Part shown: positions 54,905 through 64,000 of the stretch, piece after piece
Numbering within the stretch: the stretch's first letter is position 1
Layout: the number at the start of each line of letters is the position of its first letter
Assembly: GCF_902459465.1 (NCBI RefSeq)
Contig: NC_047068.1
Location: 5,208,001-5,272,000, forward strand
Source of the DNA: Asterias rubens
Taxonomy: Eukaryota > Echinodermata > Asteroidea > Forcipulatida > Asteriidae
Reading direction: 5' to 3'
DNA: 64,000 nt
Notes under the pieces: generated by a model
Told to the model about the DNA's origin: nothing
The model's database searches: none
What the model saw: only the letters and a program-made list of their open reading frames with translations
Program-made: the position numbers and the translations under genes

Positions 54905-55383
54905 AAGGGTTGCTCAACATTCTGCGCAAACTACTTTTGTTGAAGATTAAAGAAAAATGTATGGAATCATCCTTCTTGATATTTCAAGCAAATTATTTGA
55001 AGTTCAGATTCTCTCAAAAAATATTATTCCACATTCAATTCTGAAAGTGGAGCAATTGGCCGTTTTGCTATAAAGTTCACTGTGCAGTAGGCCTACAAAA
55101 GTTAGATTATGGTTTTAATGATTGTGTGAAAAAAATAACCTTATTGTTAATCAATTCACGATACCGTGCATCGGCAAAAAATTATATGACGTCATTGTTT
55201 AAAAATGTTTCAACAAAAAGGCAGTTTTTAGTTTTGGAACAAGGTCCTTGTGTTTTCCTTTTCTTGAATCGGAAACTTATTCATTTCAAAATATAAAAGT
55301 TTGCTTTGGGAAGCTCAATTCTTGTCTAGTACGTTTTTGGGAAACTCTTGTCTCTAACTGCCATCTTTCATGAAACTTATTGA
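54905..55383. other. Lectin B 3' region, no other gene
   Basis: Matches 22249-22715. Non-coding, AT-rich. Confidence 0.45.
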
Positions 55384-55782
55384 TTAAAGGCACTGGACAC
55401 TTTTGGTAATTACTCAAAATAATTGTTAGCATAAAAACTTACTTGGTAACCAGCAATGGAGAGCTGTTGATGGTATAAAACATTGTGAGAAATGGCTCCC
55501 TCTGAAGTTACGTAATATTTGAGAAAGAAATAATTTTCCACTATATTTGAATTTGATTTCGAGACCTCAGAATTAGATTTTGAGGTCCCGAAATCAAGCA
55601 TCTGAAAGCACAAAACTTCGTGTGACAAGGGTGTTTTTTCTTCCATTATTATCTCGCAACTTCAACGACCAATTGAATTCAAATTTTCACAGGTTTTTTA
55701 TTTTGTGCATATGTTGAGATACACCAAGTTAGAAGACTGGTCTTTGACAATTAATACCAAAGGTGTCAGGTGTCTTTAAAGG
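55384..55782. mobile_element. MITE-1 copy
   Basis: Full-length, counterpart of 22716-23115; ends TTAAAGGCACTGGACAC and GTGTCTTTAAAGG. Confidence 0.88.
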
Positions 55783-56738
55783 AATTTTATCACGTCCTAA
55801 AAATATATATAAAAATATATAAATCTCAAAGATGTAACATGCATTCCATGTGCGCCGTCCACTGAAAAACTCGGCTTTGCTTGATAAGATCTGTGAGCTT
55901 TTAATTTACGATTGTTTTTATTATGTTTCAAATAATGAAGTATAATGTTGGTTTCAAAAGGGGCTGCTATTTTGACAAAAGGTGATCTCTTTGGTTTGTT
56001 CAATGGTGACGTTGTCTAATTTATTCAGAGTAGTGGGTTATTGGATGGATTGGTATTGCCCCCGCGTGGGTATCTGTTTTGCGAATCGGTTAAAAGCTTA
56101 ATAGGGCAGCCGTAATGGTACATTATTTTTACCGGGTTATTTGCAAGTTTTAGTTTAAACATTTTTGTGGCGATATGCGTAGCGGCATTGCAATTAACAT
56201 TAGTAGTTAGTATATTAAACTTTATTTTCGCAATATTTTTTAAATACAAATATGAATTAAGTTGAAAACCCAAACCTGGACTATTTTTTAATACAAGGCA
56301 AAAATCTACTAATTTCTCGCAAACAATAGTGCAACTCAAAGAATTGCCTCTGTGGCCCAGCACTATGTTGGTCCTAACAACCAATAACACACACATTGTT
56401 GGCGGCATTGTCTAGGCAGATATCACTGAAATCATATTATCTCAGTTGCGTTTTAGAGGGTTTTAAACTTACTGAATGTCGCTATTGACCAACCAACTGC
56501 GCGAATTCTTGGAATTGCCCAATAATAATGTTTGGTCGTACGATTTCGCTTTGTAATTATATTGCCTTTAAATTATATATGAACTGAAAATAATTCAAAA
56601 AATGTAAGTTTAGATAATCTACAAATATTGTACATAATTATGTGAACAGGGTTGATCACGTGATATTTAAATATTTACACTTGAAGACATTAACTTATGG
56701 GTAGGAACTATACATGATTGAATGATGGGCCTGGAAAA
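55783..56738. other. Downstream of lectin B, no gene seen
   Basis: Counterpart of 23116-24043; only short open frames. Confidence 0.4.
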
Positions 56739-56843
56739 GCCGGTTGGTTTGTCTCAATATTTCGACAACTGAACTCTCGTCGTTGTCACTGTCTCATATA
56801 ACGATTACTTTAGAGCACATTACATTGAATAAACCAACCGGCT
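56739..56843. repeat. 105-bp element with TIR GCCGGTTGGTTT
   Basis: Counterpart of 24044-24148. It is preceded here by GAATGATGGGCCTGGAAAA, absent in unit 1. Confidence 0.8.
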
Positions 56844-57415
56844 CTCACTGAACCATCACCTCATGTTTTCAAGAAGAGACAATAACATGATGTATCAGGC
56901 AAGAGTAAATGTATTTAATACTAATAATTAATTGATAGTACAGCACGAGTAAAAGTACAAATGATGTTCATGTTTAAAGATACTTTCTCAGCACTGCAAG
57001 CTAACAAATAAATTACATATGCACAAAGAGCCATGTTACACTCAATTTCTCTAAAACGAGTACGTGTGAAAAATTGCAACCAGACCCTTCACAATGAAAG
57101 TTCAAAGTGAACCCTAACCAATTCAGAACCTTCAAAATTAATCCTAACTTGACCGTGAACCCCAAAACCAACTAACCAGCCCAGACCCTTCAAAATAAGT
57201 AACCCTAACTAACCCCGACCCTCCACAATTGACCGTGAACCCCGAACCAACTCACCAGCCCTGACCCTTATTAACCCCAACCAACCCCAAACTTGCTAAA
57301 CATTACCCCTACACCCGACCCTACAACATTAATTGACTGAATTCTTTGTAAGCATTCTCATGAAAGGAATAATGTTTCTGAAGTAACATTTTTTGATTCA
57401 ACAAAATAAACTCAA

Positions 57416-57799
57416 CATGGGGCAAACCTAGGGTGGGACCGACTCGACATGGGGCAAACCTTTGATGGGACCGACTCGACATGGGGCAAACCAAGGATGG
57501 GACCGACTCGACATGGGGCAAACCTAGGGTGGGACCGACTCAACATGGGGCAAACCTAGGGTGGGACCGACTCGACATGGGGCAAACCTACGATGGGACC
57601 GACTCGACATGGGGCAAACCTAGGGTGGGACCGACTCGACATGGGGCAAACCTAGGGTGGGACCGACTCGACATGGGGCAAACCTAGGGTGGGACCGACT
57701 CGACACTGGGCAAACCTAGGGTGGGACCGACTCGACATGGGGCAAACCTAGGGTGGGACCGACTCGACATGGGGCAAACCTATGATGGGACCGACTCGA
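57416..57799. repeat. 32-bp minisatellite, 12 units
   Basis: Same unit as 38714-38937, with five more copies. Open frames across it are artefacts. Confidence 0.93.
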
Positions 57800-58374
57800 T
57801 CTCAAAAATATCTCAGTAAATAATTAATCTTCTTACCCTTCGAGAAAGACTCTGCTAGGCCATTAACTATTTTTTGTAAATTAATCTCTTGAATTTCGAA
57901 AATCTCTCTTCTTGCGATGATAAAAGACTGTAGGCTACCCGGGGGAACATTTTAAACTTTTCTGTCGTAGCGTTTTATTTCTTTGTTACAACATCATCGT
58001 TGACCAACATAAGTCAAAAGGCCATTAATCAAGAATCTATAATAAGACGACTCAACAGCACTATTTATCGAAGTAATTAATGTACGTAACAAGTTATCCT
58101 GACGGGTAAAGTCCTCAGCTAGTAAAAACAACTGAAAATACAACAAATGCATCCCCGTGCAAGTAATTCCATTCACAGCCAGATTCATTGTCTTACTTAA
58201 TGAAGATTAATAGGCCTAGTTACTGAAGCAAAAGATAACGTTAAATACAAGAAAACCACTAATAATACGTCACTGCTTAATTGGCGTATTTATATATTTT
58301 CTTGACTTTTTATTGAATGCATTGTTAAGATTAAAGAGCTCGTGTGCCAGTTTCTTTTGTGTTTGTTTTGATCG

Positions 58375-58382
58375 TTTTATAA
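58375..58382 (+). promoter_or_regulatory. TATA-like box of lectin D
   Basis: TTTTATAA, 104 bp before the ATG at 58479. Confidence 0.55.
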
Positions 58383-58478
58383 CTCCGTTCTCGTGAAGGT
58401 TATTGCTTTATAGTGTCTATTTTTTTATATATATTTGGGAGTAAGTGTCTTTTCGTCAGTATAGTTGATGTTGTGATG

Positions 58479-58764
58479 ATGGCGAGCAAACTGCTTGGTG
58501 TTGTTGGTATATTTATAATGGCAAACTACGCTGCCGTTTATGGGCGGTGTTGGAAGCCGCCATGCCCTTCTTCTTGGAGCCAGTGGCGAGACAAATGCTA
58601 CAAGGTGCATGACGCTGACGTTACATGGGAAGAAGGCAAGCAGCAGTGTGTTGAGTTGGGTGGGGTGATAGTTGTCACTCAATCTGAAGAAGAGATACAA
58701 CACCTCCACAACATTTGCAGCTGCGATAGGTTCTGGATTGGTTGCAACGACATTCAAACTGAAG
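58479..58764 (+). CDS. C-type lectin D, exon 1
   Basis: Joined to 59045-59211 to give 150 residues. ATG 58479 aligns with the other lectins; the open frame continues upstream, but that part is the non-coding leader in the paralogues. Signal peptide 1-22, then C24, C29 (CWKPPCP), C40, C57 and ICSCDRFWIGCND. The donor is a weaker GAAG|GTTTGT (GTGTGT in A, B and C), phase 1. The intron is only 280 bp. Whether the gene makes a stable protein is doubtful because of the stop in exon 2. Confidence 0.82.
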
Positions 58765-59044
58765 GTTTGTACATGTTCAATTTAGTCATTAAAATTGCCA
58801 ACACAGGGCCAAAGTACCACCAAGGGTAATGGTATGAACTTACTGTTTGTCTTATTTGGATCGGCGTCTGTTAATTAATTGTTTCCCCAAACAATATGTG
58901 TATATATGTTTATATCATCAAGCCAAGCAAAATGTTATCATGCACTCGTTTACATTAACTCGTTTAACAATGTTCATTTCGTTCAAGTTGATATTCTTCT
59001 TGCTCCCAAAATGAGGCTATATGTTTCTGACTGACTTGTTTCAG

Positions 59045-59211
59045 GTACCTGGGTGTGTTTGAATGGTGAAGCTACTATTGGGTCAGATGACAAGAGATGG
59101 GATGTTGGTCAGCCAAATAATCAAAACGAGGACCAATCTTGCGCCGAAGTTCTCGTTTATCCAGCAAGCGGAACTTCAGCCGCCTGGCATGATAGGGAAT
59201 GCCATGCTTAA
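59045..59211 (+). CDS. C-type lectin D, exon 2, C-terminally truncated
   Basis: The acceptor CTTGTTTCAG is followed by GTACCTGGG. It encodes TWVCLNGEATIG, QPN at residues 118-120, SCAEV with C128, WHD at 143-145, C148, H149, A150 and then TAA (59209-59211). In A and B the next codons are (F)PRKVIC, which supply the last beta strand and the cysteine that pairs with C57. In D these codons (RKVIC) still follow in frame after the stop. The product therefore lacks one core disulfide. It may be a pseudogene, a secreted truncated form, or rescued by splicing at the nearby CGCAAG|GTAATC; I cannot tell which. Confidence 0.72.
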
Positions 59212-60189
59212 CGCAAGGTAATCTGCCATCGCCCAACAGTCCTGTGAAAGGGTTGCACAATATTTTGCGCAAACTACTTTTGATGAAGAATAAAGGTTCG
59301 CAATGCCTTCAAATATCTTTAAAATTATGTTGCTGTTATGAATTCCTCAGTACCCCGTTTAAAGCCATTAGACACTTTCCGAACAGAATCAAAAATAAAA
59401 GTTCACAGATTTACAAATAACTTTGAAAGTGGAGCATCGGCAAGGTCAATTATTAGTATTATTATTTGTATTTATTTTGTTATAGCGTTCACTGGGCAGT
59501 GCGAATAAATAAACTATGAAAAAAGTAGATTATTGTTGTATATAGTAGTTTCTTGGATATGTGAAATTGTTAACAAATTCACAAAACCATCGGCCAAATG
59601 GCATGACGTCATTGCAGTTTTAAAAAGGTTCAAACAAAAAGGCACTTGTTAAACGCACAAAAAAAAGTTTTATTTTCCTTTTCTTGAAACGGAGAAAGAA
59701 CTTTGAAATTTAAAAGTAGTGTTTCGTTTGGAAGTTCAATTCTTATGGGAATTGGTTTTTGCAGATTTGTTCAACGTACATTAAACTCAATCCTCTAGCG
59801 GCCATCTTTAAAAATTCAAATTCCAAAGGAATTCAATGATTTGACATCATCAAAATGTAGAAATACATCTAAAAGATACAACATGCAGTCCCTGTGAAAA
59901 ACAATGCAGCCTCGTTCGATAAGATATGCGAGTTTTTGATTTACGATTGTTTTTATTACTGTCACTTGAACAAAAATGAAGTAAAATAATAGTTTAGAAA
60001 GGAGCTGCTAATTTGACAAAAGGTATATCCTTGGTTTTCTCAATGGTGACGTTGTCTAATTTATTCATAAGTGTGGGGTATTTCGTTGAATAGTAAGCCC
60101 CCGCGCGGGTATCTGTTTTGAAAATTCGTAATTCAATGAGCTTTGAATATGGTAGCCGCACATTATTTTTAGCTGGTTATTCGCATAGT
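59212..60189. other. Downstream of lectin D, no gene seen
   Basis: AT-rich, matches 48050-48994. A MITE-2-like fragment lies near 59361. Confidence 0.45.
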
Positions 60190-60579
60190 TTTAAAGACAC
60201 TGGACACTATTGGTAAATGTCAAAAACAAGTCTTCTCACTAAAGTGTATCTCAACATATGCATAAAATAACATACCTGTGAAAATTTGAGCTCAATTGGT
60301 CGTCGGAGTTGCGAGATAACTATGAAAGAACAAAACAACCTTGTCACACGCAGTTGTGTGCTTTCAGATGCTTGATTTCATGACCTCAAATTCTAAACTT
60401 GAGGTCTCGAAATCAAATTTGTGGAAAATTACTTCTTTCTCGAAAACTACGTCACTTCAGAGGGAGCTGTTTCTCACAATGTTTTATAGTATCAACCTCT
60501 CCCCGTTACTCGTTACCAAGTTAGGTTTTATGCTAATTATTATTTTGAGTAATTACCAATAGTGTCCACTGCCTTTAAA
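60190..60579. mobile_element. MITE-1 copy
   Basis: Counterpart of 48995-49383. Confidence 0.86.
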
Positions 60580-60639
60580 TTAAAACATTGCTGTGGCAAT
60601 GTGTAGCGGTCTGGTGTTAACATTAGTGGTTAAGTATTG

Positions 60640-61001
60640 GTTAAAGACACTGGTCACTTTGAGTAATTGTCAAAGACCAGTCTTCTCACTTGGTGTGTCT
60701 CAAGATATGCATAAAATAACAAACCTGTGAAAATTTTAGCTTAATTGGTCGTCAAAGTTGCGAGAGAATAATGGGAAAAAACGCTCCTGTTGCACAAAAG
60801 TTGTGTGCTTTCAGATGCTTGATTGGTATCGAAATCAAATTCAAATATTTTATAACAAATTGCTTCTTTCTCAAAAAGCTCCCCCCTTCAGAGGGAGCTG
60901 TTTCTCAAAAATGTATACTAGCTCCCCATTACTCGTTACCAAGTAAGATTTTATGCTAATAATTATTATGAGTTATTACAAAAAGTGTCCAGTGCCTTTA
61001 A
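60640..61001. mobile_element. MITE-1 copy
   Basis: Counterpart of 49447-49816; ends AAAGACACTGGTCAC and GTGTCCAGTGCCTTTAAG. Confidence 0.85.
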
Positions 61002-61126
61002 GCATAGAGCAAGGAAGAGAACCAGTTAACTATTTTTTCACAATCAAGTTTTGAAACAGTAATACTAATCAAGTTGAAAACTCAAAGCTGGAATATTTTA
61101 TAATACAAAGCAAAATCTAACTCAGG

Positions 61127-61513
61127 TTAAAGGCAGTGGACACTTTTGGTAATTACTCAAAATATTTACTATTATAAAACCTTACTTGGTGACAAGTAAT
61201 GGGGAGAGGTTGGTGGTATAAAACTTTGTGAGAAACGGCTCCCTCTGAAGTGACATAGTTTTCGAGAAACAAGTAATTTTCCACGAATTTGATTTCGAGA
61301 CCTCGGGTTTAGAATTTGAGGTCTCGAAATCAACCATCTAAACGCACACAACTTTGTGTGACAAGGGTGTTTTTATCTTTCTTTATTATCTCGCAACGTC
61401 GATTACCAAATTGAGCTCAAATTTTCACATGTTTGTTATTTTATGCATATGTTGAGATACACCAAGTAAGGAGACTGATCTAAGACAATTACCGATAGTG
61501 TCCACTGTCTTTA
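61127..61513. mobile_element. MITE-1 copy, complete
   Basis: Complete counterpart of the truncated copy at 49942-50195; ends TTAAAGGCAGTGGACAC and GTGTCCACTGTCTTTAA. Confidence 0.87.
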
Positions 61514-61908
61514 ACTATAGTGTAAGTCCAAGAATTCCCTAATGTTGGTCTCATGAACTACTAACAAACATTGTTGACTGTATTGTCAAGGCGTGAATCA
61601 CTCAAACCATATCTCACAGTGTTAAACTTAATGAAAATACATTTTGGCCAATCAACAGCGCGAATTCTTGGAATTGCTAAATAACATGTTTGGTCGTCAA
61701 CTTCGCTTTGTAATAATATTGCCTTTGCTTTATTTATGAACTGAACATAATTCAAATATATTTGAATTAGTTTAGATAATCTACAAACGTTGTGTATTAT
61801 TATGTGAATAGGGTTGATTACGTGATATTTGAATCTTTACACGTGAATACATATTAGTTTAATATATATAGGTACATGTTTGAACCAATTAATGATGTGA
61901 CTGGAAAT
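61514..61908. other. No gene seen
   Basis: AT-rich sequence distantly similar to 23700-24040 (GAATTCTTGGAATTGC, TTTGGTCGT), so this is a diverged third copy of the lectin downstream region. Confidence 0.5.
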
Positions 61909-62020
61909 ACCGGTTGGTTTGTCTCAATATTTCGACAACTGTACTCTCGTCGTTGTCATTGTCTCCTATATAATGACTTACTTTAATAGAGCACACTACA
62001 TTGAATAAACTAACCGGCTC
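61909..62020. repeat. Diverged copy of the TIR GCCGGTTGGTTT element
   Basis: TACCGGTTGGTTTGTC to AACTAACCGGCTC; related to 24044-24148 but with more changes. Confidence 0.75.
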
Positions 62021-62296
62021 CAAAGAGCCATCACCTCATGTTTTCAAGAAGAGACAATTACAATGGTGTATCAGGCAAGAGTAAATGTATTTCATACTAA
62101 TAATCAATTTATGGTACAGTACGAGTATAAGTATTATATGTTCATGTTTAAGATACTTTCTCAGATCTGCAAGCTAACAAATAAATTACATATGGACAAA
62201 GAGCCATGATACACTCAATTTCTCTAAAGCGACTTGTGTGAAAACTTGCTACCCGACCCTTCACAAGTAACCATAACGAAACCTGAAAGTTCAAAG

Positions 62297-62679
62297 TTAA
62301 AGCCATTATACACTTTCGGAACAGAAAACCCCCCAAAAAGTTCACAGATTTACAAATAACTTACCGGGTTTAAAGAAGGTAATGGTAAAAGACTTCTCTT
62401 GAAATATTATGACATGAAATGCTTTACTTTTTGATAAAAAATTGAAACAATTATCAATTCTCGACGTCGAGAATTACGGATTTATAGTAAACACAATCCC
62501 CATGACATGACACGGCGAAACGTGCAAAAACAAGAGTGGGTTTCCCGTTATTTTCTCCCGACTCCGATGACCGATTGAGCCAAAATTTTCACAGGTTTGT
62601 TATTTTATATATAAGTTGTGATACACGAAGTGTGGGCCTTTGGACAAAACTGTTTACCGAAAGTGTCCAATGGCTTTAA
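62297..62679. mobile_element. MITE-2 copy (TIR AAAGCCATTATACACTTTCGG)
   Basis: Left end TTAAAGCCATTATACACTTT and right end AAAGTGTCCAATGGCTTTAA. It shares the internal TTTTCACAGGTTTGTTATTT with MITE-1, so the two families are relatives with different termini. Partial copies lie near 35651, 48199 and 59361. Confidence 0.75.
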
Positions 62680-62739
62680 CCCTAACCAATTCAGAACCTT
62701 AAAAATTATCCCTAACCATTTTCAAAATAAATGTAAGTC

Positions 62740-64000
62740 TAATTAGCCCTAACCAACCCAAACCCGCCACAATTTACCTTGACCAACCCCGAACCAACTA
62801 AATAATTAACCCTAACCAACCCAAACCCGCCACAATTTACCTTGACCAACCCCGAACCAACTAAATAATTAACCCTAACCAACCCAAACCCGCCACAATT
62901 TACCGTGACCAACCCCGAACCAACTAAATAATTAACCCTAACCAACCCAAACCCGCCACAATTTACCTTGACCAACCCCGAACCAACTAAATAATTAACC
63001 CTAACCAACCCAAACCCGCCACAATTTACCTTGACCAACCCCGAACCAACTAAATAATTAACCCTAACCAACCCAAACCCGCCACAATTTACCTTGACCA
63101 ACCCCGAACCAACTAAATAATTACCCCTAACCAACCCAAACCCGCCACAATTTACCTTGACCAACCCCGAACCAACTAAATAATTAACCCTAACCAACCC
63201 AACCCCGCCACAATTTACCGTGACCAACCCCGAACCAACTAAATAATTAACCCTAACCAACCCAAACCCGCCACAATTTACCGTGACCAACCCCGAACCA
63301 ACTAAATAATTAGCCCTAACCAACCCAAACCCGCCACAATTTACCTTGACCAACCCCGAACCAACTAAATAATTAACCCTAACCAACCCAAACCCGCCAC
63401 AATTTACCTTGACCAACCCCGAACCAACTAAATAATTAACCCTAACCAACCCAAACCCGCCACAATTTACCTTGACCAACCCCGAACCAACTAAATAATT
63501 AACCCTAACCAACCTTAACCCGCCACAATTTACCTTGACCAACCCCGAACCAACTAAATAATTAACCCTAACCAACCCAAACCCGCCACAATTTACCTTG
63601 ACCAACCACGAACCAACTAAATAATTAACCCTAACCAACCCAAACCCGCCACAATTTACCTTGACCAACCCCGAACCAACTAAATAATTAACCCTAACCA
63701 ACCCAAACCCGCCATAATTTACCTTGACCAACCCCGAACCAACTAAATAATTAACCCTAACCAACCCAAACCCGCCACAATTTACCTTGACCAACCCCGA
63801 ACCAACTAAATAATTAACCCTAACCAACCCAAACCCGCCACAATTTACCTTGACCAACCCCGAACCAACTAAATAATTAACCCTAACCAACCCAAACCCG
63901 CCATAATTTACCTTGACCAACCCCGAACCAACTAAATAATTAGCCCTAACCAACCCAAACCCGCCACAATTTACCTTGACCAACCCCGAACCAACTAAAT
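62740..64000. repeat. 63-bp minisatellite, about 20 units, runs off the window
   Basis: Unit AACCCTAACCAACCCAAACC, then CGCCACAATTTACC and TTGACCAACCCCGAACCAAC, then TAAATAATT. The period is 63 bp and the units are nearly identical. Because 63 is a multiple of three, a 414-codon minus-strand frame of 21-residue repeats exists; I treat it as an artefact. Each unit contains CCCTAA, and the same vocabulary appears in decayed form at 24400-24510, 38507-38630 and 57090-57340. Confidence 0.94.

Larger units (their letters stand above)
50687..57208. repeat. Duplicated block, unit 2 (lectin B)
   Basis: Matches 4135-7732 followed by 21222-24512. It lacks the solo LTR and E1 but has E5. It carries the 5' flank of the 2880-4010 gene without that gene's coding region. 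Between 51084 and 51957 no gene is seen. Confidence 0.9.
57209..61380. repeat. Duplicated block, unit 2 (lectin D)
   Basis: Matches 38507-39682 followed by 46610-50190. It lacks E3 and E4. It starts with CCCTAA-rich degenerate repeats and a 32-bp minisatellite. Confidence 0.9.

Noticed and set aside
62739..63983. 414-codon minus-strand open frame of 21-residue Gly/Val-rich repeats
   Set aside because: It equals a 63-bp minisatellite with a period divisible by three and no stop in that frame. The repeat is driven by DNA-level homogenisation.

Overview
This is eukaryotic, intron-containing, AT-rich DNA crowded with transposons. It comes from an animal, most likely a marine invertebrate and possibly an echinoderm such as a sea star. 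That placement is inferred from a tandem family of small secreted C-type lectins and many short palindromic DNA transposons; no sequence search could be run. Layout: 1-2900 has no recognised gene except short tandem repeats. An unrecognised 376-residue protein lies on the minus strand at 2880-4010. From about 4135 to about 61500 the window is a duplicated two-gene lectin unit. Unit 1 holds lectin A (exons 7345-7630 and 22034-22248) and lectin C (39567-39682 plus 46610-46785, then 47883-48049). Unit 2 holds lectin B (53486-53771 and 54696-54904) and lectin D (58479-58764 and 59045-59211). A fifth, headless fragment (promoter plus ATG only) lies at the duplication junction near 50200-50677. A 63-bp minisatellite fills 62740-64000 and runs off the window. 

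The lectins share one plan: a signal peptide of about 22 residues, a long-form C-type lectin domain with one phase-1 intron, and a TATA-like box 101-104 bp before the ATG. A and B carry a QPD motif, expected to favour galactose-type ligands. C and D carry QPN and share a premature stop that removes the last beta strand and its cysteine. They look like an extracellular recognition or innate-immunity family (inference). 

Each unit gives the pre-insertion (empty) site of the other. This defines six insertions with target-site duplications: a 709-bp solo LTR (6521-7229) ending 14 bp before the lectin A TATA box; E1, a 13.5-kb element (7733-21221) in the lectin A intron; E2, a 14.0-kb composite element (24513-38503) between A and C; E3, a 6.9-kb foldback element (39683-46609) inside the first coding exon of lectin C; E4, an 808-bp Tc1/mariner derivative (47052-47859) in the lectin C intron; and E5, a 322-bp foldback element (50753-51074) in unit 2. 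Unit 1 has gained about 35.9 kb this way and unit 2 only 0.3 kb. 

E1 is the richest region. It holds arrays of a 162-bp satellite with an 808-bp higher-order period, two nested TGT...ACA elements at the same CCGG of the satellite monomer (probably Ginger-like), a histone-type 3'-end stem-loop, thirteen copies of a 15-bp motif GTAACGCGTGTTACC, two spliceable exons of a probable DUF4806 protein, and a 141-bp tandem repeat. E3 carries 28 monomers of about 211 bp in two opposed arrays, each with homeodomain-like and POU-octamer-like sites. E2 holds a direct duplication of about 2.7 kb, CRE-rich repeats, an inverted set of TTGCATATGCAA motifs and a decayed LINE fragment. About fifteen copies of a palindromic MITE (TIR AAAGGCACTGGACAC) are scattered through the window.
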